Positions 33,193-41,648 of a stretch of DNA of 64,000 nucleotides are shown here, piece after piece (position 1 is the stretch's first letter; every line of letters starts with the position of its first letter). Location of the stretch: the NCBI GenBank assembly GCA_963782495.1, contig CAWAJU010000013.1:39141-103140 (forward strand). Reading direction: 5' to 3'. Made by a program: the position numbers and the translations under genes. The notes under the pieces are model-generated. The model did not search any database and had not been told where the DNA came from. It saw only the letters and a program-made list of their open reading frames with translations. Origin of the DNA: DASQBT01 sp963782495. Its GTDB lineage: Bacteria; Pseudomonadota; Gammaproteobacteria; Burkholderiales; Thiobacillaceae.

Positions 33193-33609
33193 ATGCGCTT
33201 TATTCCCTATCTGATCGCCGGCACCCTGTTTGGCTTCACCATGGTCAAGTCTGAGGCCGCTTCCTGGTATCGGATCATGGAGATGTTCCATTTCCAGTCC
33301 TTTCACATGTACGGAATCATGATGAGCGCCGTCATCACCGGCGCAATCGGCGTGCAGATCATGAAGCGTCTTGCCGGGCGTTCCTCGCTCGAAGGCACGG
33401 CCATGCAAATTCCGAGCAAGGGACCGGGACGCTACCGGTTCATCCTGGGCGGTCTGATTTTCGGCTTGGGCTGGGGCGTCATCGGTCTGTGCCCCGGACC
33501 CATCTTCGCACTGGTCGGCATGGGTTCAATCGGGGCGATTGCAGCACTCGTCGGTGCCCTGCATGGAACCTGGCTTTACGGCGCGTTGCGAAACTATTTG
33601 CCCCATTAG
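33193..33609 (+). CDS. YeeE/YedE family transporter, second half (DUF6691-like)
   Basis: A 138-residue membrane protein from ATG 33193. It has about four spans and the family motif GLGWGVIGLCPGPIFALVG (about residues 92-110), whose cysteine pairs functionally with that of the first half. The two genes are presumably expressed together. No dedicated sulfur-oxidation genes flank them. Confidence 0.85.
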   Translation: MRFIPYLIAGTLFGFTMVKSEAASWYRIMEMFHFQSFHMYGIMMSAVITGAIGVQIMKRLAGRSSLEGTAMQIPSKGPGRYRFILGGLIFGLGWGVIGLCPGPIFALVGMGSIGAIAALVGALHGTWLYGALRNYLPH

Positions 33610-33616
33610 ACGGTCA

Positions 33617-33644
33617 TTGACAAACCGCGGCTCTGCGGTAAAGT
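33617..33644 (+). promoter_or_regulatory. Candidate sigma-70 promoter for the SCP2-like gene
   Basis: TTGACA at 33617-33622 and TAAAGT at 33639-33644 are separated by 16 bp; the -35 element is a perfect match. The start codon is 54 bp further, after a GGAGGAG ribosome site. A small hairpin (CCGCGG...) lies in the spacer. Confidence 0.55.
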
Positions 33645-33697
33645 TCGGCCCGTAAGGTCTATTTTCCTTACCTAACTACTACTGGAGGAGTACTAAA

Positions 33698-34207
33698 ATG
33701 ACCAAGTTATCCCTAATTGCTGCTGGCGTCATGGCCTTGTTTGCCAGCGCCGCGTTTGCTGCGACACCCTTGATGTCTACCGATTGGACCGCCCAGGCCT
33801 GCGATGCCTGGAACAAGGATTCCGTCCTGACCGGTGGTCTCGCTGATAAGTGGATCCATAACGACAAGGGCCGCGGCTACAAGATCGTCCATCTGTATCG
33901 AACCGACTGTGGCGAGTCCACCATGACTGAAATGAAGATCGTTTTCAAGGATGGCAAGGCAATGTGCGTGTACGGCGGCGCGGTTCAGAACCAGCCTGAC
34001 TTCGACGTGGACTACGAAATGCACGCCGAGACAGTTAAATGGAACGAAATGGGCGCGGGCGAATACGGCCCGATGAAAGCCATGATGTTCGGCCGGCTGA
34101 AATTCAAGGGCCCCAAGATGGAAGCCATGAGCGTGATGGGACCGTTCGAAGCCTTCCTGCGTCTGCCCGGCAAGATCCCGGGTGATGCCGCCTGCCCCAG
34201 CAAGTAA
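33698..34207 (+). CDS. Exported SCP2 sterol-binding-like protein
   Basis: A 169-residue protein with signal peptide MTKLSLIAAGVMALFASAAFA and a strong GGAGGAG ribosome site. The mature part has three Cys (CDAWN, TDCGES, AMCVYGG) and a C-terminal segment EYGPMKAMMFGRLKFKGPKM plus EAMSVMGPFEAFLRLPGKIP, which resembles SCP2/sterol-carrier-like domains. It is likely a periplasmic lipid-binding protein (inference). The promoter and terminator of its own suggest a single-gene transcript. Confidence 0.7.
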   Translation: MTKLSLIAAGVMALFASAAFAATPLMSTDWTAQACDAWNKDSVLTGGLADKWIHNDKGRGYKIVHLYRTDCGESTMTEMKIVFKDGKAMCVYGGAVQNQPDFDVDYEMHAETVKWNEMGAGEYGPMKAMMFGRLKFKGPKMEAMSVMGPFEAFLRLPGKIPGDAACPSK

Positions 34208-34227
34208 TCATTCCGTTTTCAAGTGGG

Positions 34228-34250
34228 AAAGCCGGCTGAGCCGGCTTTTT
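34228..34250 (+). terminator. Rho-independent terminator after the SCP2-like gene
   Basis: AAAGCCGGC and GCCGGCTTT form a 9-bp stem with a TGA loop, then TTTTT, 21 bp after the stop codon. Confidence 0.85.
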
Positions 34251-34269
34251 GTCGTAAGCACTTCGTGCT

Positions 34270-34764
34270 TCAGTGCATCAAGGTCCGCGGTGGCGAGCCC
34301 GCAGCCATGCCGGTGCGTTTCTCTTCTGCCGTCGCTTCGCGGATCTCCACGACATCCACCATGCAGGTGACTTGTTGGCCGGCCAGGGGATGGTTGCCAT
34401 CTACGGTAAGTTTGCCGTCTTCTATCCGGCTCACATGGAACGCCTTGGTCTCTCCCGCGTCGTTCGCCATCGCGACCTCCGCACCTAGATGGCGAAACTG
34501 GGGTGGCACATTCTCGATATCGTCAGTAAAGGTCAAGTCCTCATCCCGTTCCCCGTATGCCTCAGCCGGCGCCAGAACTACCTTCACCCGGTCGCCGACC
34601 CTCTTTCCGGCCAATGCAGATTCCAGCTTGCGCAACAGCCCGCTGTTCCCACCATGCACGTAACCCACCGGCACATCGTATTGCTCGGCCACGTTGCCGC
34701 TGGCATCCAGTATGGAATAACGCATGTACACCACGCAGCCATCGGTTACAGTCAGTTCGCTCAT
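34270..34764 (-). CDS. FKBP-type peptidyl-prolyl isomerase, SlyD-like
   Basis: A 164-residue protein from ATG 34764 (MSELTVTDGCVVYMRYSILD). The FKBP core is interrupted by an insert domain as in SlyD/FkpB: PVGYVHGGNSGLLRKLESAL with AGKRVGDRVKVVLAPAEAYG, the insert HLGAEVAMANDAGETKAFHV, and the return NHPLAGQQVTCMVDVVEI. No His-rich tail as in SlyD is present. It is cytoplasmic and acts as a chaperone and proline isomerase. It lies directly downstream of the DUF4139 gene on the same strand. Confidence 0.88.
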   Translation of the reverse strand: MSELTVTDGCVVYMRYSILDASGNVAEQYDVPVGYVHGGNSGLLRKLESALAGKRVGDRVKVVLAPAEAYGERDEDLTFTDDIENVPPQFRHLGAEVAMANDAGETKAFHVSRIEDGKLTVDGNHPLAGQQVTCMVDVVEIREATAEEKRTGMAAGSPPRTLMH

Positions 34765-34826
34765 GACGCATGTTCCAATTGAACAAGTTGTAATTGTCCT
34801 CGAAGTCATCCAACACGACAACGTAC

Positions 34827-36275
34827 TTAATACCTGACTTGCACACGGTAAATAAGCGTGCTCTTGCCTTCAGCTGAAACGGGTATCTCCCAGACTGCGG
34901 TGCCCGCGGCGGCCTTGGTGTGGGGATGGGATTCGCTGAGGATCTGCCAGTCGCCCGGCATCGGCTCCGCCACCTTGACGGTGACGGGCTCATCCTTGGC
35001 GTTCTTGATCGTGATCTGGTAGGCACTTTCAAACACGTAGTTGTAGCGCGAGATTCCGGATACCTTCTTGAAATCGGTCTGCTTCTTGTCCGCGGTAATG
35101 TCAAAGGCATCGCCAAGCTTCAGACGGACGGTTTCATTCCTGGGCGTATGGTCGATGCGATCTTCCCCGACGAATTGCGCGTTGCCCTTGCTGTCCTTCT
35201 TGTACACCCGCACCACACCTTTGGGCAAGGGAATGCCGAGGCCCTCGCCCTTGTTGTCAAACTCGACAAACACGCCCACTTTGACCTTCTGGCCCAGTTC
35301 CCCATACTGGCCGGAGTAATAGTAATCTGCGCCCTGCAGCAGAAATTCCTTGCGCAGGGGAATGGCCTGGGCAGACATCAAGGCCACTTGCTTGGTTTGA
35401 TTCTGACCCAACGTGGTGGGTCGCTCCAGGGTGTAGAGGTGGTACTCGAACAGGTTCTCCTGGCTCATCTCTGGAGCATTCGCCATGGCGGCCTTGGCCA
35501 TCATGCCCATGGCACGCGGTACCATCTGCTCCTGCACTCGATTGACATCCCCTGCCACCAGTTGAAGTTTCGCGTTCTCGTAGCTTGCGCCGCTCTGATT
35601 GGTGAGGGTGACCCAGCCATTCATGTCCAGCCGGTCATCCTTCGCGTTCAGCTCCGCGACATAATCCGCTTTCCATGACAGGCCGCCAGTCAGGTAGGAG
35701 AGCTCGAGATCTTGCGCTCCGCCATGAGAGCTCAGCAGGGAAATCACCAGCGTGGGCTTGTCGCGCAGATTGTCCGGAACACCAGGAAATGCGAGGCGAC
35801 CCGGAACCCCGGTTTCGATCCGGTCGGCAAATTTCAACACCACGCCACCGTTGCTGGCCAGAACGCTGGCCGGTTCGCGCTTTTCCACCCCGGTGGCCGG
35901 ATTGGTGCTGATCACAGTCACTTGCTTGCCGACGTATTTCTCCAGCAGTTTTTGGGGCGTCAGCAAGTCAAAATCAAAATTCTGCTCAATCAGCCGAAAA
36001 CCGGAAGGGTAGGAAAGATTGCGCAGTTGGGCCGTTTCGGGCCGCATCTGGGCGGATACTTCGCGCCACGCGAGATGATTGACATCCTTGTCAAGCGTCA
36101 CCCGTCGGCTGTCCTTGATCAGCGCCAGATTTTCGTTATAAATCGTCACCGCCACCTCTTGCTGGTCGGCCAAAGTGGTAAGCTTTTCCTCCCGCGACAA
36201 GCCGTTGGAGCTGGCGCCAGTGCTGATAGCGGTTGCCAGCAGTGCAAGATACACTTTGTTTCGGCCTATATTCAT
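34827..36275 (-). CDS. DUF4139 domain exported protein
   Basis: A 482-residue protein with an N-terminal signal sequence (MNIGRNKVYLALLATAISTG) behind AGGAGATG. It has the DUF4139 beta-rich blocks: EVAVTIYNENLALIKDSRRV near the start, LELSYLTGGLSWKADYVAEL at about residue 195-215, and a C-terminal beta-sandwich-like part (YAFESAYQ-type stretch; EPVTVKVAEPMPGDWQI). No catalytic motif is evident; family members are periplasmic or outer-membrane-associated and uncharacterised. Confidence 0.85.
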   Translation of the reverse strand: MNIGRNKVYLALLATAISTGASSNGLSREEKLTTLADQQEVAVTIYNENLALIKDSRRVTLDKDVNHLAWREVSAQMRPETAQLRNLSYPSGFRLIEQNFDFDLLTPQKLLEKYVGKQVTVISTNPATGVEKREPASVLASNGGVVLKFADRIETGVPGRLAFPGVPDNLRDKPTLVISLLSSHGGAQDLELSYLTGGLSWKADYVAELNAKDDRLDMNGWVTLTNQSGASYENAKLQLVAGDVNRVQEQMVPRAMGMMAKAAMANAPEMSQENLFEYHLYTLERPTTLGQNQTKQVALMSAQAIPLRKEFLLQGADYYYSGQYGELGQKVKVGVFVEFDNKGEGLGIPLPKGVVRVYKKDSKGNAQFVGEDRIDHTPRNETVRLKLGDAFDITADKKQTDFKKVSGISRYNYVFESAYQITIKNAKDEPVTVKVAEPMPGDWQILSESHPHTKAAAGTAVWEIPVSAEGKSTLIYRVQVRY

Positions 36276-36415
36276 AGCATCTCCTGATATGTTAACGATG
36301 GACGGCTTGTACCTCAGACCCTCAATCTATCGCGAAGAGTTCCCATCCTGTGCAAAAATGCGCATGACGCCCAGTTCCCGGATGAGTTCCAACTTGACTC
36401 TGCTTGTTTTCTAGC

Positions 36416-37705
36416 ATGAAACCCGATTCTGTTCCTCCCCTCATCCAGCCGAGCGGCGGCGGAGTGGATACTGCTGCTCTGGAACAGGCCGCCACGATCA
36501 CAGAGGTAGGTGGGACCAATACCCGTCCGGTTCGGGAGGAAGAACTCAGGGAGCGGTTTCTCACTTTTGATCCCATCTTTGACCGGGGCGGCCAGGTCGT
36601 GGCGAGAGAACTGCTGCTGCGCAGACGGTCCGATCTTGCCCCACTTTCTGCGGATCTGGCACAGATGGATGAGGACATGTTGCTGACCGGCCTCTATTCT
36701 CTGGCAGCGGATAAACTGACCGGCGAGGCCCCGCTCGTCGTGCGCGTCAGCCAAAGCGTGCTGATGAGCGAAGTCCCTGAAAATCTGAATCAACCGAATT
36801 TCATCTGGGCAATTGACCCGCCCGATCCTGAGGGTCAGCAACGGGTCCAGGACCTCAAACAGACAGGCTTGATGTTTTGTCTCGATCAGGCTCCCTTCCC
36901 GTTCAAATCCGTCGATGCCTGGGACTATATACGCGTACCTGCCCAGTTTTCCCCGTCCCTGCTTCCCATCGGACCCACCTGCATCGTGACCGGCATGCAG
37001 GACAGCGCGCAATTGCAGAGCTGGCCGTACAGCGTTTGGATCCAGGGCCTGCAGCATCTTGGAGCCAGCAGCGACGCCAGCGCGGAAAATGAACGATTGC
37101 AGCGCATGGACTTGCTGACGATCGCCTTGCGTCAGCCATTGAACAGCCTGGTGGCATTCTTCAAGCTGAATCCAGAATTACAGCCGCAACTGTTGAGAGT
37201 GGCCACGTCCGCGGTTGGCGGACTCAGCCGCGAGCCCGAGTCCGCGACCCATGCCCTGGTGCTGCTCGGTCCCCAGCGTACCCAGCGGGTGGCCGTTTTG
37301 CTGGCCATAGCCGGCCTGCCCTCGACTGCCGATAGTCGACTCTACGCCCGCATTGCACTCAGTCGCGCCCTGTTCATGGGCAAGCTTGCCCGCATCCACG
37401 GCAACCCCACGCACGCAGCTTTGGCGTTTGACACCGGTCTGTATTCCACCTTTCACCTTGCCTTTTCCATGTCCATCCGGTCACTGAGCCTGAGGCTGGG
37501 ACTGGCGCCGGAAATTCGCGACGCGCTTGCCGGCAAGGAGAGCCAGCAAACCCAGTTGCTGCGTTTGGCCCATGCCTGTGAAACCAATGAGGGCGAGAAG
37601 ATTGCCGAACTCGCCTTGAGCCTGGGCCTGACTCTGGACGAGGTCGCAGCCGCCCATCTTGAAGCGCTTTTGGTGTCAGAAGAACTGAACCAGCATTTGA
37701 TTTGA
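36416..37705 (+). CDS. EAL-like/HDOD signalling protein
   Basis: A 429-residue cytoplasmic protein from ATG 36416 (M5 of the longer frame). The N-terminal half resembles a degenerate EAL domain: FDPIFDRGGQVVARELLLRR has Glu-Leu-Leu in place of EAL and there are no downstream metal-binding DD residues, so phosphodiesterase activity is unlikely. The C-terminal half (about residues 215-400) is HDOD-like (RMDLLTIALRQPLNSLVAFF, YARIALSRALFMGKLARIHG). The YuxH-type EAL-HDOD pairing is known, and these often act in chemotaxis or surface behaviour. It is divergent from the DUF4139 gene. Confidence 0.8.
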   Translation: MKPDSVPPLIQPSGGGVDTAALEQAATITEVGGTNTRPVREEELRERFLTFDPIFDRGGQVVARELLLRRRSDLAPLSADLAQMDEDMLLTGLYSLAADKLTGEAPLVVRVSQSVLMSEVPENLNQPNFIWAIDPPDPEGQQRVQDLKQTGLMFCLDQAPFPFKSVDAWDYIRVPAQFSPSLLPIGPTCIVTGMQDSAQLQSWPYSVWIQGLQHLGASSDASAENERLQRMDLLTIALRQPLNSLVAFFKLNPELQPQLLRVATSAVGGLSREPESATHALVLLGPQRTQRVAVLLAIAGLPSTADSRLYARIALSRALFMGKLARIHGNPTHAALAFDTGLYSTFHLAFSMSIRSLSLRLGLAPEIRDALAGKESQQTQLLRLAHACETNEGEKIAELALSLGLTLDEVAAAHLEALLVSEELNQHLI

Positions 37706-37775
37706 TCCTGCCCGCCTCAGGATTGCGCGACAGGCTGCAGGCGGCAGCCGAGACGTTAAGATAGCGCTTTTGCCT

Positions 37776-38567
37776 ATGTCAGGTTCCATCGTGTCAACTG
37801 TTCTCGCTTTCGATATAGAAACCATTCCGGATACAGACGGCTATGCGCGTTTGCATGACCTGCCGTCCGATCTGCCCACGCACGAAGTGGCTGAAATGGC
37901 GTTGCTGGCCCGTCGCCAGCAAACCGGCAGCGATTTTCTGCCGCATTATCTTCACCGGGTCGTTGCCATTTCCTGTGCGCTGCAAAGCGGCGACCAGTTC
38001 AAGGTCTGGACCCTGGGCCGGGAGGGCGAATCCGAGAAGGACATTATTCAGCGATTCTTTGACGGCATCGATCGATACACGCCCCAGCTGGTTTCCTGGA
38101 ATGGCGGCGGCTTCGATCTGCCTGCGCTCAATCTGCGCGCGTTGATCAATGGCGTCACTGCACAACGCTACTGGGAATGGGGCGACGAGGATCGAGAGTT
38201 CAAATACAACAACTACCTCAACCGCTATCACACGCGCCATCTTGATTTAATGGATGTGCTCGCGATGTTTTCCGGCCGGGCCAACGCCCCCCTGGATGAT
38301 CTGGCCAAGCTGTGCGGTTTTCCCGGCAAATTGGGCATGGATGGCAGCAAGGTCTGGGAGGCCTACGAGCAAGGAAAGTTGGCTGAGATCTGCGATTACT
38401 GTGAGACCGACGTGGTGAATACCTATCTGGTGTGGCTGCGCTTCGAACAGATGCGCGGTGTGCTGACCCCCGAGTCCTACCGGGCTGCCTGCGAAAGAGT
38501 CCGCGCCGAACTCGGCAAGTCAGGCGCTTCGCACTGGCAGCAGTTTCTTGCCGCCTGGCAAGCATGA
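37776..38567 (+). CDS. PolB-related 3'-5' exonuclease
   Basis: A 263-residue protein; ATG 37776 is used (TTG 37770 and GTG 37791 are alternatives). DEDD-type catalytic motifs are visible: VLAFDIETIPD (motif I), SWNGGGFDLPALNLRAL (motif II) and CDYCETDVVNTYLVWLR (motif III). It matches the predicted exonuclease family related to the DNA polymerase B proofreading domain. It lies 3 bp before rlmD, so the two are co-transcribed. Confidence 0.88.
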   Translation: MSGSIVSTVLAFDIETIPDTDGYARLHDLPSDLPTHEVAEMALLARRQQTGSDFLPHYLHRVVAISCALQSGDQFKVWTLGREGESEKDIIQRFFDGIDRYTPQLVSWNGGGFDLPALNLRALINGVTAQRYWEWGDEDREFKYNNYLNRYHTRHLDLMDVLAMFSGRANAPLDDLAKLCGFPGKLGMDGSKVWEAYEQGKLAEICDYCETDVVNTYLVWLRFEQMRGVLTPESYRAACERVRAELGKSGASHWQQFLAAWQA

Positions 38568-38570
38568 AGC

Positions 38571-39890
38571 ATGAATGCGCCCTCGACCAATCCCATCGTT
38601 GAGATCGAGTCGCTCGACCACGAAGGCCATGGCGTAGCCCGCGTACAGGGCAAGGTGGTGTTCGTCGATGGAGCGCTGACCGGTGAGAAGGCGGAAATCA
38701 GCGTCTTCCGCAAGCATCCCAAGTACGACTCGGCCAATGCGGTTTCCATCCTGCGACCCAGCCCCCAGCGGGCCATCCCGCGTTGCCCGCACTTTGACCG
38801 CTGCGGAGGGTGTTCGCTGCAGCATCTTGAACCCTCGGCGCAGGTCGCGGTCAAGCAGCGGGTCCTGGAAGAAAACCTGGCCAGGATAGGCAAAGTCAAC
38901 GCGGAATCCCTGTTGCCGGCGCTCCACGGTCCCTATTGGGGCTACCGCTATCGAGCCAGGCTCTCGGTGCGCAAAGTCCTCAAGAAGGGCGGCGTGCTGG
39001 TGGGCTTCCATGAAAAGCGCTCCAGTTTCATCGCTGACATGCACAGCTGCGAAGTATTGCATCCAGCGGCGGCGAGTCTGATTCAGCCACTGCGCGCGCT
39101 CATCAACCAATTCTCCAACAGCGACCGCATTCCGCAAGTTGAAATCGCCGTGGGAGAGCACGTCACGGCCCTGGTGTTTCGTCTGATGGAACCCTGGAAC
39201 GTCCAGGACGAAATTCTGGCGCGCGATTTCGTCGACAAGCATGGCGGGGTCCAGATCTGGATCCAGCCCAAAGGCCCCGACACCGTCTATGCCTTCTACC
39301 CGGCCGATGCACCGCCGCTGGATTATTCTCTGCCCGAGTTCGGACTGCGCATGCCCTTCCGTCCGACCGAATTCACCCAGGTGAACATGGCCATGAATCG
39401 GGCACTGGTGAGCCGCACGGTCCGTTTGCTGGCCCCCGGACCGGGCGACCGGATCGCTGACTTCTTCTGCGGCCTGGGCAACTTCACCCTGCCCCTTGCC
39501 CGTTCAGGCGCAAGCGTCGTCGGTATCGAAGGCAGCAAGGGCCTGGTAGAGAGGGCGCGGCAAAATGCCGCCGTCAATCGCTTGCACGACGTCGAATATC
39601 GTGTCGACGATCTGTTTCAGATGACCCCGGAGAAGTTTGCCCAACTGGGCCGATTCGACAAGCTGCTCATGGATCCGCCACGGGACGGCGCAATGGAACT
39701 CGTCAAATCCCTGCCGGAGCACGATGGCCCCCGGCGCATTGTCTATGTGTCGTGCAATCCGGCCACCCTCGCGCGTGATGCCGAAATGCTCTGTCACGTG
39801 AAAGGCTACCGCCTGGTGTCGGCCGGCGTGGCCAACATGTTTCCGCACACTGCGCACGTCGAATCCATTGCGGTATTTGAACTCGCATGA
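38571..39890 (+). CDS. rlmD: 23S rRNA (uracil-C5)-methyltransferase RlmD
   Basis: A 439-residue methyltransferase that methylates uracil 1939 (E. coli numbering) of 23S rRNA with S-adenosylmethionine. An N-terminal TRAM-type beta region (IVEIESLDHEGHGVARVQGK) is followed by the iron-sulfur cysteines CPHFDRCGGCSLQH and a distant fourth (MHSCEVLHP). SAM-binding and catalytic parts are ADFFCGLGNFTLPLARSG, LLMDPPRDGA and VYVSCNPATLARD with the nucleophilic cysteine. Full-length for the family. Confidence 0.93.
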   Translation: MNAPSTNPIVEIESLDHEGHGVARVQGKVVFVDGALTGEKAEISVFRKHPKYDSANAVSILRPSPQRAIPRCPHFDRCGGCSLQHLEPSAQVAVKQRVLEENLARIGKVNAESLLPALHGPYWGYRYRARLSVRKVLKKGGVLVGFHEKRSSFIADMHSCEVLHPAAASLIQPLRALINQFSNSDRIPQVEIAVGEHVTALVFRLMEPWNVQDEILARDFVDKHGGVQIWIQPKGPDTVYAFYPADAPPLDYSLPEFGLRMPFRPTEFTQVNMAMNRALVSRTVRLLAPGPGDRIADFFCGLGNFTLPLARSGASVVGIEGSKGLVERARQNAAVNRLHDVEYRVDDLFQMTPEKFAQLGRFDKLLMDPPRDGAMELVKSLPEHDGPRRIVYVSCNPATLARDAEMLCHVKGYRLVSAGVANMFPHTAHVESIAVFELA

Positions 39891-39899
39891 TAAGAAAGT

Positions 39900-39929
39900 A
39901 ATGGCACGGGCTGAGCCGCCCGTGCCATT
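39900..39929. terminator. Bidirectional terminator between rlmD and carbonic anhydrase
   Basis: AATGGCACGGGC and GCCCGTGCCATT form a perfect 12-bp stem with a TGAGCC loop, between two convergent genes. Flanking A/T-rich ends give only short T-runs. Confidence 0.75.
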
Positions 39930-39954
39930 TCTGATTGCGCAAATACACTCAGGT

Positions 39955-40551
39955 TCAGGCCGCCTTCATCATCATCGGCCGACCCACCTCGGTTGCTTCC
40001 TTCACCTCCATCATCTTGCCTGACCCTACGTCATAGATATAGCCGTAGATCGGGATGTCCTGCGGGACCAGTGGGTGCATGCGGATATGCTTCACATCGG
40101 CCACCACGCTCTCGGCCTGGTTGCCGATCGTCAGCCAGTCGATGAAGTCGCCGTCCGAACGGCCTTCATTGACGCCGGGATCGTTCCACTTTCCGCCACT
40201 GTATTGTGCGGTACGCAGGCTCTTGCGCAACAAACCGCGCATGACGTCATCGGTGAATGTCTCCATGCCGCAATTGGTGTGATGAACCACAAACCACTCC
40301 TTGGTGCCCAGCAGCTTGTAAGAGATCACCAGCGACCGTATGGCATCCTCGCTCGCGCGCCCGCCGGCATTGCGGATGACGTGCGCATCCCCTTCCGCCA
40401 GGCCGGCGAATTTCGCGGGGTCGAGGCGCGCGTCCATGCAGGTAAGAATGGCGAAACGCCGGGCTGGGGGCATGGCCAGCTTGCCCTTGTCCCCAAAGGT
40501 GTCGACGTACTTGGAATTGGCTTTTAGGACTTCGTCCAGAATCTTGCTCAT
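39955..40551 (-). CDS. Beta-class carbonic anhydrase
   Basis: A 198-residue enzyme interconverting CO2 and bicarbonate. Zinc ligands of the beta class are C38 (CMDAR, with the Asp40-Arg42 dyad), H91 and C94 (HHTNC). A GGAGGTATG site precedes the ATG. The sequence after residue 95 carries an insert-like segment before the conserved C-terminal strands, as in the 'clade' of stand-alone bacterial proteins. It stands alone with a 278-bp upstream gap (40552-40829) that holds only the terminator of the next gene. Confidence 0.9.
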   Translation of the reverse strand: MSKILDEVLKANSKYVDTFGDKGKLAMPPARRFAILTCMDARLDPAKFAGLAEGDAHVIRNAGGRASEDAIRSLVISYKLLGTKEWFVVHHTNCGMETFTDDVMRGLLRKSLRTAQYSGGKWNDPGVNEGRSDGDFIDWLTIGNQAESVVADVKHIRMHPLVPQDIPIYGYIYDVGSGKMMEVKEATEVGRPMMMKAA

Positions 40552-40788
40552 GACATACCTCCTGAAGGCTTGCCGCCTTCCAGATATTGCAGGCCGGGCA
40601 GCATGCCTGGATGAGGCGCACCGCCGGTTCCTTGGATCAAGGGATCAAAAAATGGGCAGCTACTGCCCTTCGACATCCCCACAGACATGAATTTCACGTC
40701 TGGTATTGGTATAGCACACGGGGTCAGGACAGATAGGTAAAGCTTTGCTTAGGGAAACAGCCCTACACGGGATCGACAAGTACAAAAG

Positions 40789-40813
40789 AAAAGCGGGCCT
40801 TAGGCCCGCTTTT
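40789..40813 (-). terminator. Rho-independent terminator after the Bax inhibitor-1 gene
   Basis: On the minus strand AAAAGCGGGCC and GGCCCGCTTTT form an 11-bp stem with a 3-nt loop, followed by CTTTTG. A smaller GGCC/TTCG/GGCC-like hairpin lies next to it at about 40818-40829. Confidence 0.8.
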
Positions 40814-40829
40814 TAATGGCCTTTCGGCC

Positions 40830-41519
40830 TCAATCCCGATTGCCCATTACCGCCATCAAGATATTCAGCAAGTTGATGAACAGGTTGTAAATGTCCAGAT
40901 AAATTGCCAGTGTCGCCATGATGTAATTGGTTTCGCCGCCGTTGACCACACGGCTCACATCAAACAGCAGAAAGCCGGAGAACAACAGCACGGCCACACC
41001 CGACAGCGCCAGGGCAAACGCCGGGATTTGAAAGAACAGATTGGCCAGGGAAGCCACGATCAGCAGCACGATGCCTACCATCAGGAACTTGCCGAGGAAG
41101 CTGAAGTCTCGCTTGGAGGTGGTGGCAATTCCCGCCAGCACGAAGAAAATTGCGCTGGTCCCGCCCGCCGCCAATCCGATGATCTGGCCGCCGTTCGATA
41201 ACCTCAACGCAACCTGCAGGATCGGCCCCAGCAACAGGCCCATCACCAGAGTGAACGCCAACAAGAGCACGACGCCCAAAGGGCTGTTGCGTGATGCGGA
41301 TACGCCAAACATCAGACCCATCATGAGCGCGAAGGAGCCGAGGCCGAACATCATGGGATGCTGGGCGGCCCACGCAAAGTTCATGCTGGTGCCGAGAAGC
41401 GCTCCGATCACCGTCGGAATCAAGGACAAGGCCAGCAGCATGTAGGTGTTGCGCAAGACCTTATTGCGCGAGACGGCCAAGTCGCCGGTCTGGGGAATCA
41501 TCTGGATATTGGGTTGCAT
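40830..41519 (-). CDS. Bax inhibitor-1/YccA family membrane protein
   Basis: A 229-residue protein from ATG 41519. Seven hydrophobic spans are visible (LRNTYMLLALSLIPTVIGAL, FGLGSFALMMGLMFGVSA, and so on), ending in NYIMATLAIYLDIYNLFINL with LNILMAVMGNRD, the conserved Asp-rich C-terminal signature of the UPF0005/BI-1 family. Members may be pH-sensitive calcium leak channels or YccA-type FtsH modulators. It lies upstream and divergent of lysC. Confidence 0.9.
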   Translation of the reverse strand: MQPNIQMIPQTGDLAVSRNKVLRNTYMLLALSLIPTVIGALLGTSMNFAWAAQHPMMFGLGSFALMMGLMFGVSASRNSPLGVVLLLAFTLVMGLLLGPILQVALRLSNGGQIIGLAAGGTSAIFFVLAGIATTSKRDFSFLGKFLMVGIVLLIVASLANLFFQIPAFALALSGVAVLLFSGFLLFDVSRVVNGGETNYIMATLAIYLDIYNLFINLLNILMAVMGNRD

Positions 41520-41648
41520 TAATGCAGCTCCTGTTGCAAAGGTAGGGCTAAGACTATAGCAAGGGCGAATAGGTTTCAATCTTTAGGCTTGGGAGATGGT
41601 CCGGAGATGAATTAAAATCATGCGCTTTATCTGTCAGCTGGCACTGAA

